A DNA stretch of 64,000 nt, from NCBI GenBank assembly GCA_048013815.1, contig CM106586.1, positions 18,476,001 through 18,540,000 on the forward strand, given 5' to 3'. The translations under genes were made by a program, and so were the position numbers. Source of the stretch: Setoptus koraiensis. Taxonomy: Eukaryota > Arthropoda. The notes under the pieces are model-generated. The model was not told the origin of the DNA, made no database searches, and saw only the letters and a program-made list of their open reading frames with translations. This document shows positions 26,606-36,918 of this stretch, piece after piece. Within the stretch, counting starts at the first letter, position 1. Every line of letters begins with the position of its first letter.

Positions 26606-27032
26606 GCGGCAGAATCTATCATTATTATTATTAGTCTTATTATCTCGAACCAACACTCACACTATATATATATATATCAACAACCACCATACATCTCTAA
26701 GCAAGATGCATATAAAGCACATTTAATTATCTACCTATCTAACTATATATATATATATATATATATACATATACATACACATACATACATATATACATAC
26801 GTACATACATGCATACATACATACGAACATGCAAATATACTTACATATACATTCACTGATCATTTACTACAATACTTTAATCAATACGCCTATTAATAAA
26901 TAAACTAGCGTGTCAAGAACACGATTCCAATAACAGAACGTTCAAATTTTTGAATTAAATTCGTTAATCATTCATTTAATTTTATTTTTACTTTTGCACC
27001 CTATGCAAACGATTACAATTAATTTTATCTCT

Positions 27033-27834
27033 TCACGCGAGACCTCTGTTCTTTCTCTGAATCATTACCCATTGGCTAAATGGACCATGATTGCCGTAGT
27101 AATGGCAATACACACCATCTGGTTGCAATCTACCAACCGATCTCAACTTCTGGTACTCATCCAAGTCCCATTTGGTGAAACCCCATTTGCGGGATACAAC
27201 AATCTGTTGAGGCATAGGAAAAAGAAGTAAACACGAGTGGTTAGTATAAGGTTAGTTCGAAGATAAATGTTGCGCCGTTGTTAAAAGTTGTCATCTCAGT
27301 TATTACGTTGCAATAACAGTAGTCTTGAATGTCAGCACTTACCTTTTGACGTCCTGGGAACTTGAACTTGGCACGACGCAGGGCCTCTATCACATTCTCC
27401 TTGTGATTCTCTTTGACACGAACTGAAAGTATCTGTTGGTCAATGTTGACACGAGCAACAGTTCCTTGGGGCTTACCAAAGGCTCCTCTCATTCCTGTCT
27501 GCAGCCTATCCGCTCCGGCACAACTTAACATTTTGTTGATACGGGTAACATGAAATGGATGCACTCGAACTCTTAAATGGAAGGCGTCTTTACCGCATGT
27601 CTTGACCAGGTACTTGTTGGCGCAAATTCTAGCCGCCTCGAGTGCCTCTGACGATATTTGTTCCCATTCCTTTGAAATCAAATGAACGCAAGTGGGAAAT
27701 TCGTCCACCTTGGCCTTCTTACGTCCCAGATCATAGATCCTAATTTTGGGGTCTGGCACACCACGGCAAAATCTCGATTTCGGATACGGCTTGTTCTTGC
27801 AGTATCTGTAACAGCGGGCCGGTCTTCTTCCCAT
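27033..27834 (-). CDS. RpL10: Ribosomal protein uL16 (RPL10), right copy
   Basis: Minus-strand exons 27834-27343 and 27203-27033 encode the same 220 residues as the left copy. The 139-bp intron also looks identical base for base, which points to recent duplication or continuing gene conversion rather than selection on protein alone. The ATG is preceded by the same roughly 65-bp 5' flank as in the left copy before the palindrome ends at 27901, so most promoter elements beyond that point differ between copies. Poly(A) signal TTTATT (minus strand) at 26981-26986. Confidence 0.97.
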
Positions 27835-27901
27835 TTTGATGATAGTTGTATTCCTTTATTATAAATATAATAGTCTGATGAGAGATAGCCAGTACCTGGT
27901 C

Positions 27902-30900
27902 GATTCTTCTATCCAAATATGTAAATAATGTATGACTAATGTATCGGCGTTTCTATGTAAATATAGCACAGGTCGGCAAGCAGCATCACCGATTGATGCC
28001 AGCACTCACGCTGTTTCTTTCCGCTTTGACTGAAAACGTTTTTCCCGCCTCCGGCAGATGTCACTGATGTAGTTTTTTCTTTTCGATCAAGGTTCGATGT
28101 TCGATAGGCGACATTCGAATACATTTGCTCCGACGGGAGGATGAGCAGACGGCGCCTCGACCCAAACTTCGTTTTGGCGTCTGTACCTGACCGGCGCCTG
28201 GTCGGATTTGGCCATCCGAAATGGAGTAAATAGTCTGAAGTATCTAAGACAGAAGAGAATGATGAGAATGATGGTAGCATGCTTTTTTAGCCTTGATTCT
28301 TGTCGATTAATATTCAGTGGCAAATATGAACAGATATGAATTTAATTGAATTTATCTATGAAAATCGATCGGGCATCAATCCAATTGATGTCTCAGGCAT
28401 AGCGCTCCTCTTAGCAATGGTCATACCCGGCTTGACGACCCTACTGGCCCGCAACACTAACTGTGACGCTGTCATAGAGTCTTCGTTAGACCTGCGATAA
28501 ACAGTGAGATGGCCCCAAATGTCATCGATCGGCACTAAATCCCTTGGCAAACTCCAAGAAGCGCCACCACTATTTCTAGAATTTATCATGGCGATCTGTG
28601 ACGACCATTCACTTGAATCTCATGAAATTTCAGTCCACCGGTCATAAAATGAACAATCTAGCCCATAGAATACACCAAAAACCGTACAGAGGCGACATTC
28701 CGAGACCGGCAACGCTAAACGGGCTTCAACACAACGAATCTTGCCTCTCTTACATCTTGTTAGGTCTGAAATGTGGCGCTCATCTCGTGATCCTCCTTCG
28801 TGAGGAGCCGATCGGCTGCAGCTAACCTAAATCTACCCGTTCGTATCTTGTCCTCTCAAAGGGACTTGTTCACTTTACTTTCCCATAGTCTATTTTCAGC
28901 TCTTCAGATATTTCACTCAGATTTCTAGCTCAATAGTCATTGAGATAAGCCTGTACTGGCGAAGTTAATCATTGCTGGGGCAATTTGTCGTGCATCGCCT
29001 CGCTGAAGATTATTCTCTCTTCACATAGCAGAATTGGCCTTGAGATTTAGTCCGTAGATGTTTTTGCAACTCTAGCTCATTGTTGCCAGCTTGACTTGTA
29101 TAATTGTCTAGTTGGACAACAACCCAGTCAGTGTTGCCGCCATTTAGACAGACACATTCCATTTAATGGATGTGTACACTGCCATCCAAGATTATCAAAC
29201 CGCTTTTCGAGTTTGAGGCTTCAGATGCTTTTGTTTAGTGTTGAGTCACAAAACTTGAGACTTGTTGCTTTAAATTCATCTGCAAATCACATGGGGGTGA
29301 GCTGCGTAGCATTCTTTGTCGAATCGTTCGCAACAATACCATGCCGATGTGACCCGATGGAGCCTAGATAAGCCTTCAGTGTAGATAAGCTCTCAGTATA
29401 CTCACATATGTAACGCCAGCAATGGAGAACATTCACATCTATGGCATACAGGCTATAGTCGATACAACATTTGAAACACAAATCAATCGAATTGCATTGG
29501 CAAGTTGGGCCAAAGGAAAGTCATCAATGGCAGGAGGGTGGTGTATGCTGTTAAACAGAAACAATACTTTTACTAAAATTGCTAACTAAAACCGAGCTGA
29601 ATGTAATGTAAACTTAAAAGCTTCCATGTTCGAAAATTCGTCGTGAGCATTTTCACTATGTAGAGACTCAACTTTCTGACACAAAGTCAGCGGGCTCAAA
29701 ACAGTTCAATGCGAGGCTATCAAACTCTTTGTTCTACATCTAAATATTCTAAATTCATTTCCTTTGATTTCATAGCTATCATTAGCGAGATTCCGTCGGA
29801 ACAATCGAGCTGTTACTGACTGACTGACTGGCTCTACTATTACTATTGCTATCAACGAATGGCGAGATAAGGCTAATTGAGTTGTGAGCAATTTCCATTT
29901 GAGACACTCGTCAAATTAGTGAGCTATTTCTCTCTACCATACTGGCAACTTGCAAATGGAACATACATATGATGTAATGCTGCAATTTGGACAACATTAT
30001 GCGGCTTTTTGCAAATATATACATATAAATACTGCACTACATTGCATAGTATAGATATGTTGAGATAGAGGAGTAGATATATAAATATATATCAATTACA
30101 TTTGTGTTTCAGTTAGACGGCTCGGCAAGCTATGTTGCGTGTGTGTGTGGGGGGGGAGGGGGGGGGTGTAACAATCAAACCACCAAGGACGCTCACTGTG
30201 CTGGGCACGATGTGCTGTTTGCGTGTTGCCGTACCCCGGCGCCCCTCGATCTCCACACCCAGGCGGGTCCCGTTCGTTGGGGCTTTATCGGATATTTGGT
30301 AGACAAACACAATTGCAACACCGAGCGCCCAGTGACGGCATTCGTGAATCATGTGCATCGATAGTCATTTGGTTGTACCCAAAGGGTCTTGTCACTTGTA
30401 GCCACCAAATGGCATCAATGTGCCCGAAAAAATCACTTCCAATCGTCCGATGCCCAACCTGGATCGCCAGACTACCCGATGGCGTCTTGCTCACCTGTAT
30501 AACAGAATATACTGTACAACCAGTATACATGCGAAATCTACTATTCGCATGCGAGAATAGCCGATGAAAACCGATGAATCTCACACCTAATCGCAGATAT
30601 ATCACGCGGACATGAAGCGACCCACGCCTACTCGCCATGCCGGACCGCGACTAGCCCGACACACAGTGGTGTTCGTGCTCGCTGTGCGCTAGATCGTTTG
30701 TGTGTGCTTACGTAAATCTGAGTATGCGCAGTAAAGGGCATCCATGGCATGACCTGTAACATTTGACAGCTTGATGGAAACACCCTGCACAGAGCCTGTG
30801 TAAAGCGTATGAGTTTGTTCGGCGATATATCGTTTAGTTTAGGCGCACCTAAAGTGACGCACACACAAGCTATTTCTTATGGTGTTGGTGACGGACGAAC

Positions 30901-32330
30901 AAGGCGGCTGCTGCTGCTTCAGAGAAACCAGCAAAGGCAACGCACAAAAGCGCCTTTTATACACAACCACACAAACATATAAATTTTGTACACACGAACA
31001 TGTAGGCATTGGAACGTCGCAGACGGGCAATCTCTGTCAGAGGGCCACTCTGACAAGGGCTATATTCGAAAACAACAACAACAACAACAACAACAGCCAT
31101 TACTGCATGGCTGGAATAAAGTCACATCAGCTACATATGAGCGGCGGTTAGAAAAACTAAGCAGCCAGCCAAGTTTGTTGTTTCCAGATTTGTGAGGCTC
31201 AAGTGGAAATTCAACAGACGCAGATAGGAAACAAGTCGCAATAAGTCAGAGAGTAGGTTGCTGGTTTACTGTGTTGTGTATGTGTACACGACCCTGTATT
31301 CCATCAGCGGCAGACATTACATAAATATATACTATGGTATAGGGCTACAGTATATGGCTAGACTTTCGAGCTGGCTGCTCGCCTTTCACAGTCTGTTGGC
31401 GAAGTGTGTGTAGTATTTGCCTTCCTCTCTCCCTTTATCTCCTGTGTTTCTTTGCTATTTAAATGGCGAGCTCTCTGGCCCTGCTCTGGCTGTTGCCACT
31501 GCCATAGCGCAGTAGAGAGCGAGAGAGAGAGAGAGCGAGCGCTGGCTAGACAGAGGGACAAACGACCAATGTTCGTCGGGTAGAAGGCCTTAACTTTATT
31601 TTAGCATTGGCCTGGCAGTAATAATATCATTATCGGGCTACAACAATAAGTGAGCCCACATTATTATTGTAATCGTGGTAGTAGTGGTAGTGGTGGCAGT
31701 GGTGGCAGTGGTGGTAGTGGTGGGGCTTTGATGGTAAACAAGTCAAGGCTCAACAACGGCAACCACCATCTGCAAGTGAAGTTTAGTCAGTCGCAGTAGT
31801 AGTGGCAGAGGCTATGCCACCACCAACAGCACAGAACAAAACACAACTCTGAGTCGCATGTACACAAGCACACTACCATACTTTGGTCACACACACACAC
31901 ACACACTCGCACAGAGCGTCGTCGATTTGGCACAGAAACAGCACTCGCTGGTGGCAGCGAACAACTGAAAACAACATTTCGATTCGAGAACGCCAAGTGT
32001 AAGATGTATGCCAACTAAATTTACTCATATCTTCTGTATCGCGCAATACAAACCAGCGAAATCGCCATTATTGCTATACTCGAATCATATCTTACACACA
32101 GCCAAACAACCACTCGCTGTATTGTGTCGAATTAATTGTATTTTGGGGCTCCGACGAGACGAATTACCAGATTTTAGAGTAAAAATCGTTGCGCCAGTCG
32201 CCCGTAACACACACACACACACAAACGCACACACACACACTCATACACAAAAATATAAACACACACACAAAGAGAGAGAAAGAGAGATAACAAACAAAAG
32301 AGGAGCACAACACACACACACACACACGAT
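27902..32330. other. Intergenic DNA between the palindrome and HEXIM
   Basis: No gene recognised. Content includes a G-rich tract (about 30149-30166), (CAA)n at about 31069-31092, (GA)n at about 31513-31535, GTG-type repeats (31677-31725) and CA runs (32206-32330). Open frames at 27936-28280, 28087-28323 and 30285-30638 match nothing I know and lack splice or composition support. The last 150 bp may belong to the HEXIM promoter. Confidence 0.55.
30149..30166 (+). repeat. G-tract
   Basis: Two long G runs split by a single A follow a GT repeat. The sequence could form a G-quadruplex. Confidence 0.7.
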
Positions 32331-32612
32331 CGCAAGCAGCACAGTAATAATCGCACGCACTAACACACAGCAGCAACATCGGCAGCAGAAGTTTCCTCGG
32401 ATCGCACACATATAACATAAACAACAACAAGAAAAAAAGATTATATATAAATATCATCATCTAGTATTATATTCTGATACGTTTATAGGTAATAATAATA
32501 CTTGATATATCACTCACTTGTATTCATTAATTGAGCTTGAAAACGAGATCTAACACACAGATTGAGCAGTCATTGGCGAGAGTTTATAGCAGCAGCAACA
32601 AGCGAACACGCA
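32331..32612 (+). promoter_or_regulatory. HEXIM 5' leader/promoter block shared with H3.3
   Basis: This block aligns in order with the upstream region of the right H3.3 gene (25923-26170) and, inverted, with that of the left one. Shared words include CGCACTAACACACAGCAGC, GGCAGCAGAAG, ATATAAATATCATCA and ATTGAGCTTGAAAA. It ends about 50 bp before an upstream ORF and 313 bp before the HEXIM start. It probably covers promoter and transcribed leader. Confidence 0.7.
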
Positions 32613-32664
32613 CACAGTCGGAGCTTAAGCTAGAGATATTAGAGAGCTTATCTGAGTGAGAGTG

Positions 32665-32916
32665 ATGCAGATTCTCAGCAACATCGCACCAGACAGCAGA
32701 ACTAACAACAACAACACAAACAACAACAGTGCACAACTGTATCAAATGAATCGATTAGAATTATTACAAAATAATCATTATCACCATTATTATCAGCCAC
32801 ACTTACTTTTCATTAAACACAGACGATACGTCGTGGATCGTCAATTGCATCAATGCTCTATAACTACTAATGCAGCAACTAATCAAGCAACAAAGCAATC
32901 AGTAATTTTCCAATAA
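32665..32916 (+). CDS. Upstream ORF of 83 codons before HEXIM
   Basis: ATG at 32665 opens an 83-residue frame (MQILSNIAPDSRT..., Asn-rich, then HYHHYYQPHL) ending only 8 bp before the HEXIM ATG and in a different frame. No homology is recognised. If the mRNA starts in the leader block, ribosomes would meet this frame first, so it could restrain HEXIM translation. It may equally be a chance frame in an A-rich leader. Confidence 0.3.
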   Translation: MQILSNIAPDSRTNNNNTNNNSAQLYQMNRLELLQNNHYHHYYQPHLLFIKHRRYVVDRQLHQCSITTNAATNQATKQSVIFQ

Positions 32917-32924
32917 AAAATAGA

Positions 32925-33065
32925 ATGAACAATAATAATCAACAATATTGCGTTGCCACTTTGAGCGTCTCTGACGCTGATCAACATTTTGAAATGATGA
33001 CACAGCAACAACAGCAACAGCAACAACAGCAGCAGCAACAACAACAACAACAACAACAACAGCAA

Positions 33066-33118
<53 letters not shown>

Positions 33119-34544
33119 GCAGCAGCAGTATAATGCAGCTATGGCCCCACATCCTCAGGCAGCACATCATTTTCTAGCTCCCTATGGTCCTGCTGCTAGT
33201 TATCATTATCCGCAACAAACCGCAGCGGCCATTTATCACCAAAATCAAAACATACAGCTTGCCTTGCAACAACAACAAGCCCCACCGCCACCACCTCAAC
33301 CTACTACACAAATGCCATCGCCAGCGATGGCCTGCGTTCCTTTAGGTCCACCGCAGCCTATGCAACAGCAACAGCCAGCTCAGGTGATACAATTGCAACA
33401 AAGGTATGGTTTATCTAATTGCAATGCCACCAATAATATGATTGCTAATAAGGCCCATCAACATTATTGTTTGTCACAGCTGATGCATCCTATTATGCGT
33501 CAGCGTCTTAATCGTCGCCATTCTAAGTTTCGTGGACGTCATGGTGGTAACAGCGGCGGCGGGGGCCAGTTTCATGGTGGTGGAGGAGACAACGCGAGAC
33601 GTTTGAACAACAACAATGGACCAAGACAGCGGTCTAACAGCAGTGGGGCATCCGGTGGTCAAGCCATATCTCTATCTTCGTCAGGAGCTAGCAATCATCA
33701 GCAATCCAACAATAATAACAAACAAGATTCAACCAACAACAATAATAATATTAGTGGTAATAAATTGTTAAAGTCTCGTAGATTATCTAACAATACACTC
33801 AGTAATAATAATTTCCAAAAACAAAATAATAATCTACGAATCCAGGGACGTAAGGCACCATCTAACACAACACAATTTATCATGGACGACCATTGTTTGA
33901 TTGAGCCAGATTTTGACTCTATGCGTCAAAATATAATGGCACATATCGAAAGAGGTAGAAAGCGCAAAATTCTTGAGCAACAGCAATCGATATTGCGAAA
34001 AAAAACTCGCGACGACATTATTAGAGCGTCGCAACAAGCATCTTCCGCCAATAATTCTGATAACAGTAGTAGTAATAATAAAAGTGATAGTGTAGCAACT
34101 ACATCTCAGTCAAATATCAGTAACCCTAAAGACCAGCAACAGAAACAATTGGATCTTCAAGCAAGAGAAAATCTTGAGAATCTTGGTGAAAGAGGCACAC
34201 TCTCAGTGTCTAATAGTAATCGAGGTAGTACGAGAAGTCTTAATGATGATGATCATTCATCAGTAGTGTCAGCAATGTATCAATCGCCCCAATTAGAGCA
34301 TGATTATTTGCAAGAAGAGTTTCAGGAGGTTTATTCTAATATACACACTGAGAGATTGAGCTCAATGAGCAAAAATGAACTTATCAACGAGTATCTCCTC
34401 TTAGAGGAACGAGTTGAAGAGCTTGAAAATCAATTGCGTGAAGCACAAAGGATCAATTTATTGGAAGATATAGATGAGGAAACTAATGAGGATTTGTCTA
34501 CTAACGAAGTCGAGGAGTTCTGTGAGAAAATAAAATGTGAATAA
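32925..34544 (+). CDS. HEXIM: HEXIM homologue (7SK snRNP inhibitor of P-TEFb), glutamine-rich
   Basis: Intronless, 539 residues. HEXIM proteins bind 7SK RNA and hold P-TEFb (CDK9/cyclin T) inactive. Visible parts are a 42-residue Gln tract (27-68), a Pro/Gln-rich region, an arginine-rich segment RQRLNRRHSKFRGR (192-205) in place of the 7SK-binding ARM, the core APSNTTQFIMDDH (311-323) matching human PYNTTQFLMDDH, and a C-terminal cyclin T-binding coiled coil, EVYSNIHTERLSSMSKNELI then NEYLLLEERVEELENQLREA (468-507), matching human FHTESLQGRSKQELVRDYLE. Oddities: the conserved Tyr of PYNT is Ser, and about 105 Asn-rich residues separate ARM and core, where human HEXIM1 has about 30. Other animal HEXIM genes are also often intronless. 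AATAAA overlaps the stop codon and recurs at 34909. Confidence 0.9.
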
Positions 34545-35259
34545 AAAAATTTTCAGGCAGTTTTCGCCAAATAATATGATTGCATATACATAAATATATT
34601 GCATATTGTATATTAAGAAGCATCAAAGAAAAAAGACACACAATCAAAGCAAACTATAACATGTTCTGCGTTGATAAATGAAGATGATAAGTTTACATCT
34701 AGTAATTGGTGTTTACAAAACTGAAAAAAAAACACAAAAATGCCTCACTTTTGACCTCTATCACTAATTTAAATTGTGTTACGCTGCCAAAGTTACTCTT
34801 CACATACCAGTGTAAACAATATGAATCTCCTAACCTTTAGAAAGTATGCATATTCTCTCTAATGATAAGAGAAGTATAAAAAGTATTTTTTTTTTCTTGA
34901 TAAAAACCAATAAATGAGACTGATACAAGTATTCACATCTGAGCCGGGATGTAATGCCGCTTCGAAAGGTAAGTAGCACAGTTATCGCCATCAGACAAAG
35001 CTGATATGAAGCTCTTTATCTACTCATAGTGAACTAGTAAGGTTGTGATGAGCTATATAACACAAAGGTAACAAAACTGTGTGTGCGATACCCGTCTTAA
35101 TTGGTTTGACTATTGCGTAATACTTGCTATGGTTATGGTGAAAGACACTATTATGTCGCTAGATTTTTATTCTCATATTCGAATCCCTGTATATATGTGA
35201 TTGAGCATTATCATCACTATTATCTTATAAACCTTTGTGTGTGTTAGTAGCTTGTCAAT
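34545..35259. other. Intergenic 3' region between convergent HEXIM and SLC37A4
   Basis: A-rich 3' flanks of both genes. Poly(A) signals are AATAAA at 34909-34914 for HEXIM and TTTATT (minus) at 35166-35171 for the transporter. Nothing else recognised. Confidence 0.65.
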
Positions 35260-36918
35260 TCAATTGACTTTTTTAGAATGTTTCTTGGTGTCAGGTTGCC
35301 AGACCTTGTAACTGACACGGCAAGTCATCAACATAAACACAACACTTGCAATGGCCATGGCCTCAAGTAGAAAGAATATCGCAGACCATGAGTAGTACTT
35401 GGCCACGGTGGCAAATGGCAAGCCAGCCGCTATGGAACCGACATTGGCTGCCAAGGCCGCTATGGCATGGGCCGTACCGCTCATATCACTAATTACTGAT
35501 TGGGTTGCTACCACACCAAATATTGCTATCTGTCCATAAATTGCAAATCCTACAAAGGCTCCTATGATGTTGACAAATACCGAAGATGTGCCCTCGCTGA
35601 CATTGAAATACATCAAATGGAGAAAGGCTGCGGTGACTATGGCGAACAGTATTGCCACTGTCATTCTGGGATTTCCTCTAGTGGACATTTGATTGTTTTT
35701 CATTAATTTCTTCATGTAGAGATCAGATATAAATCCGGCTGCAATACCACCGAAAAATCCGCCCAGTTCTACGCTGCTAACGAAACCGCTGGCTGAGGCA
35801 TTCAAAGGTATACAAAGGTAAGTGCAATGGGATAAATTAGTGGAAGTTTAGATTAGAAGCATACTCAGTTCATTAGTGGGACAGAAAGTGTGATTCTAAT
35901 GTCCTCATGTGAAAAATTAAAATTAAAATAAAAATAAAGATTACTATTAAAAAACAAAACAAACTGGTTCATATTGTCATTACTTACCAACTAGACTGGA
36001 TTGTTTGCAATCATTCATCAAGTATAACTGGCCCCAATCTGTCACGCTCGTCTTGAGACAAGACACCACTAGGTAACAAATAGAGATGACCCATATGAAG
36101 GGTGATTTGAGCAGCATCACCATTGGACTGGTAGTGTCTTTTGTTACTTTCGGTGTTTTGTTACCCTTTGAGGCATCAGGTGATTTGTTTTCTTTTGTTT
36201 TAGCATTGTTTGCTGTGGGACGGTCAAAACTCTTCAGTCCTAACTCGGTTGGCGAGTTTACAAGTATTGCGTAGGCCAGGAGAGCCACGAGTGCCGACAA
36301 CATTCCGGCGAAATTCAAACTAAATCTCCAGTCATAGAGCGACACAAGGGTGGCAGCTAAAAATGGAGCTAAACAACCGGAAAGATTGGCACTGGCACTT
36401 GCCATACTGGTGGAAATCGCGAAAATTGATAATGGTGTTGTTTGTTAATATAAATATTCAGATCATATTACACATAGCTACAGGTAGCAGCGGGTTCTTA
36501 TCTCATCTTACCTCCACCAAGTGCCGAGTTCGGATGGACTGAACCAATTTTTGAGAAGTTTCGCTATCGACGGCCAGCCAGCACCTTGGGCCAATCCATT
36601 CATGAACCAACATGCTGTGAATACTGCTACTGAGCTTGAGTAAGAAAATAATATTGTGGCCAGACCACTAACCAAGAGGCCTGAGCTAAACAAGAGTTTA
36701 CTGCTTAATTTATCCGAGGCAATACCACCAAGAAATTTACTTATGGCATAGGCTAGATTTTGGCTGCTGGCTATGAGTCCAACTTGATCGGCTTGTAATC
36801 CATGCTCGAGCAGTTTGGGTATAACAAAAGAGACACTTTTTCTATTGTAGCTATAAGTGGCATATCCGATGAAGATGATAATAAATGTTAACAATTGATT
36901 TCGTTTGAGACGCTCCAT
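35260..36918 (-). CDS. SLC37A4: SLC37A4-type glucose-6-phosphate translocase (MFS)
   Basis: Three exons on the minus strand, 36918-36512, 36406-35988 and 35792-35260, joined in consistent phases to 452 residues (human G6PT1 has 429). The joins give GTWWSMASASANLSGCLAP and SSLVASGFVSSVELGGFFGG, which align with human GTWWAILSTSMNLAGGLGP and [20 protein letters not shown]. Exon 1 has SYNRKSVSFVIPKL, AYAISKFLGGIASDKLS and GLAQGAGWPSIAKLLKNWF, diagnostic for SLC37A4 rather than SLC37A1-3. The protein is expected in the ER membrane, exchanging glucose-6-phosphate for phosphate to feed glucose-6-phosphatase. Between the two six-helix halves lies a Lys-rich loop (KTKENKSPDASKGNKTPKVT) longer than in human. 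The introns are short (105 and 195 bp). Confidence 0.94.

Noticed and set aside
26606-26640. Histone 3' stem-loop after H3
   Set aside because: The expected GGCTCTTTTCAGAGCC-type hairpin is absent; together with Ser31 and AAIG the gene is H3.3, not a replication-dependent H3.
27936-28589. Minus-strand frames next to the palindrome
   Set aside because: No recognisable domain. I considered a decayed gene or transposon but found no motif or terminal repeats.
30104-30638. Overlapping frames on both strands near the G-tract
   Set aside because: The frames mirror each other on opposite strands and match nothing known.
35170-35195. tRNA-like T-loop word (ATTCGAATCC)
   Set aside because: No acceptor stem, D-arm or anticodon arm could be paired around it.
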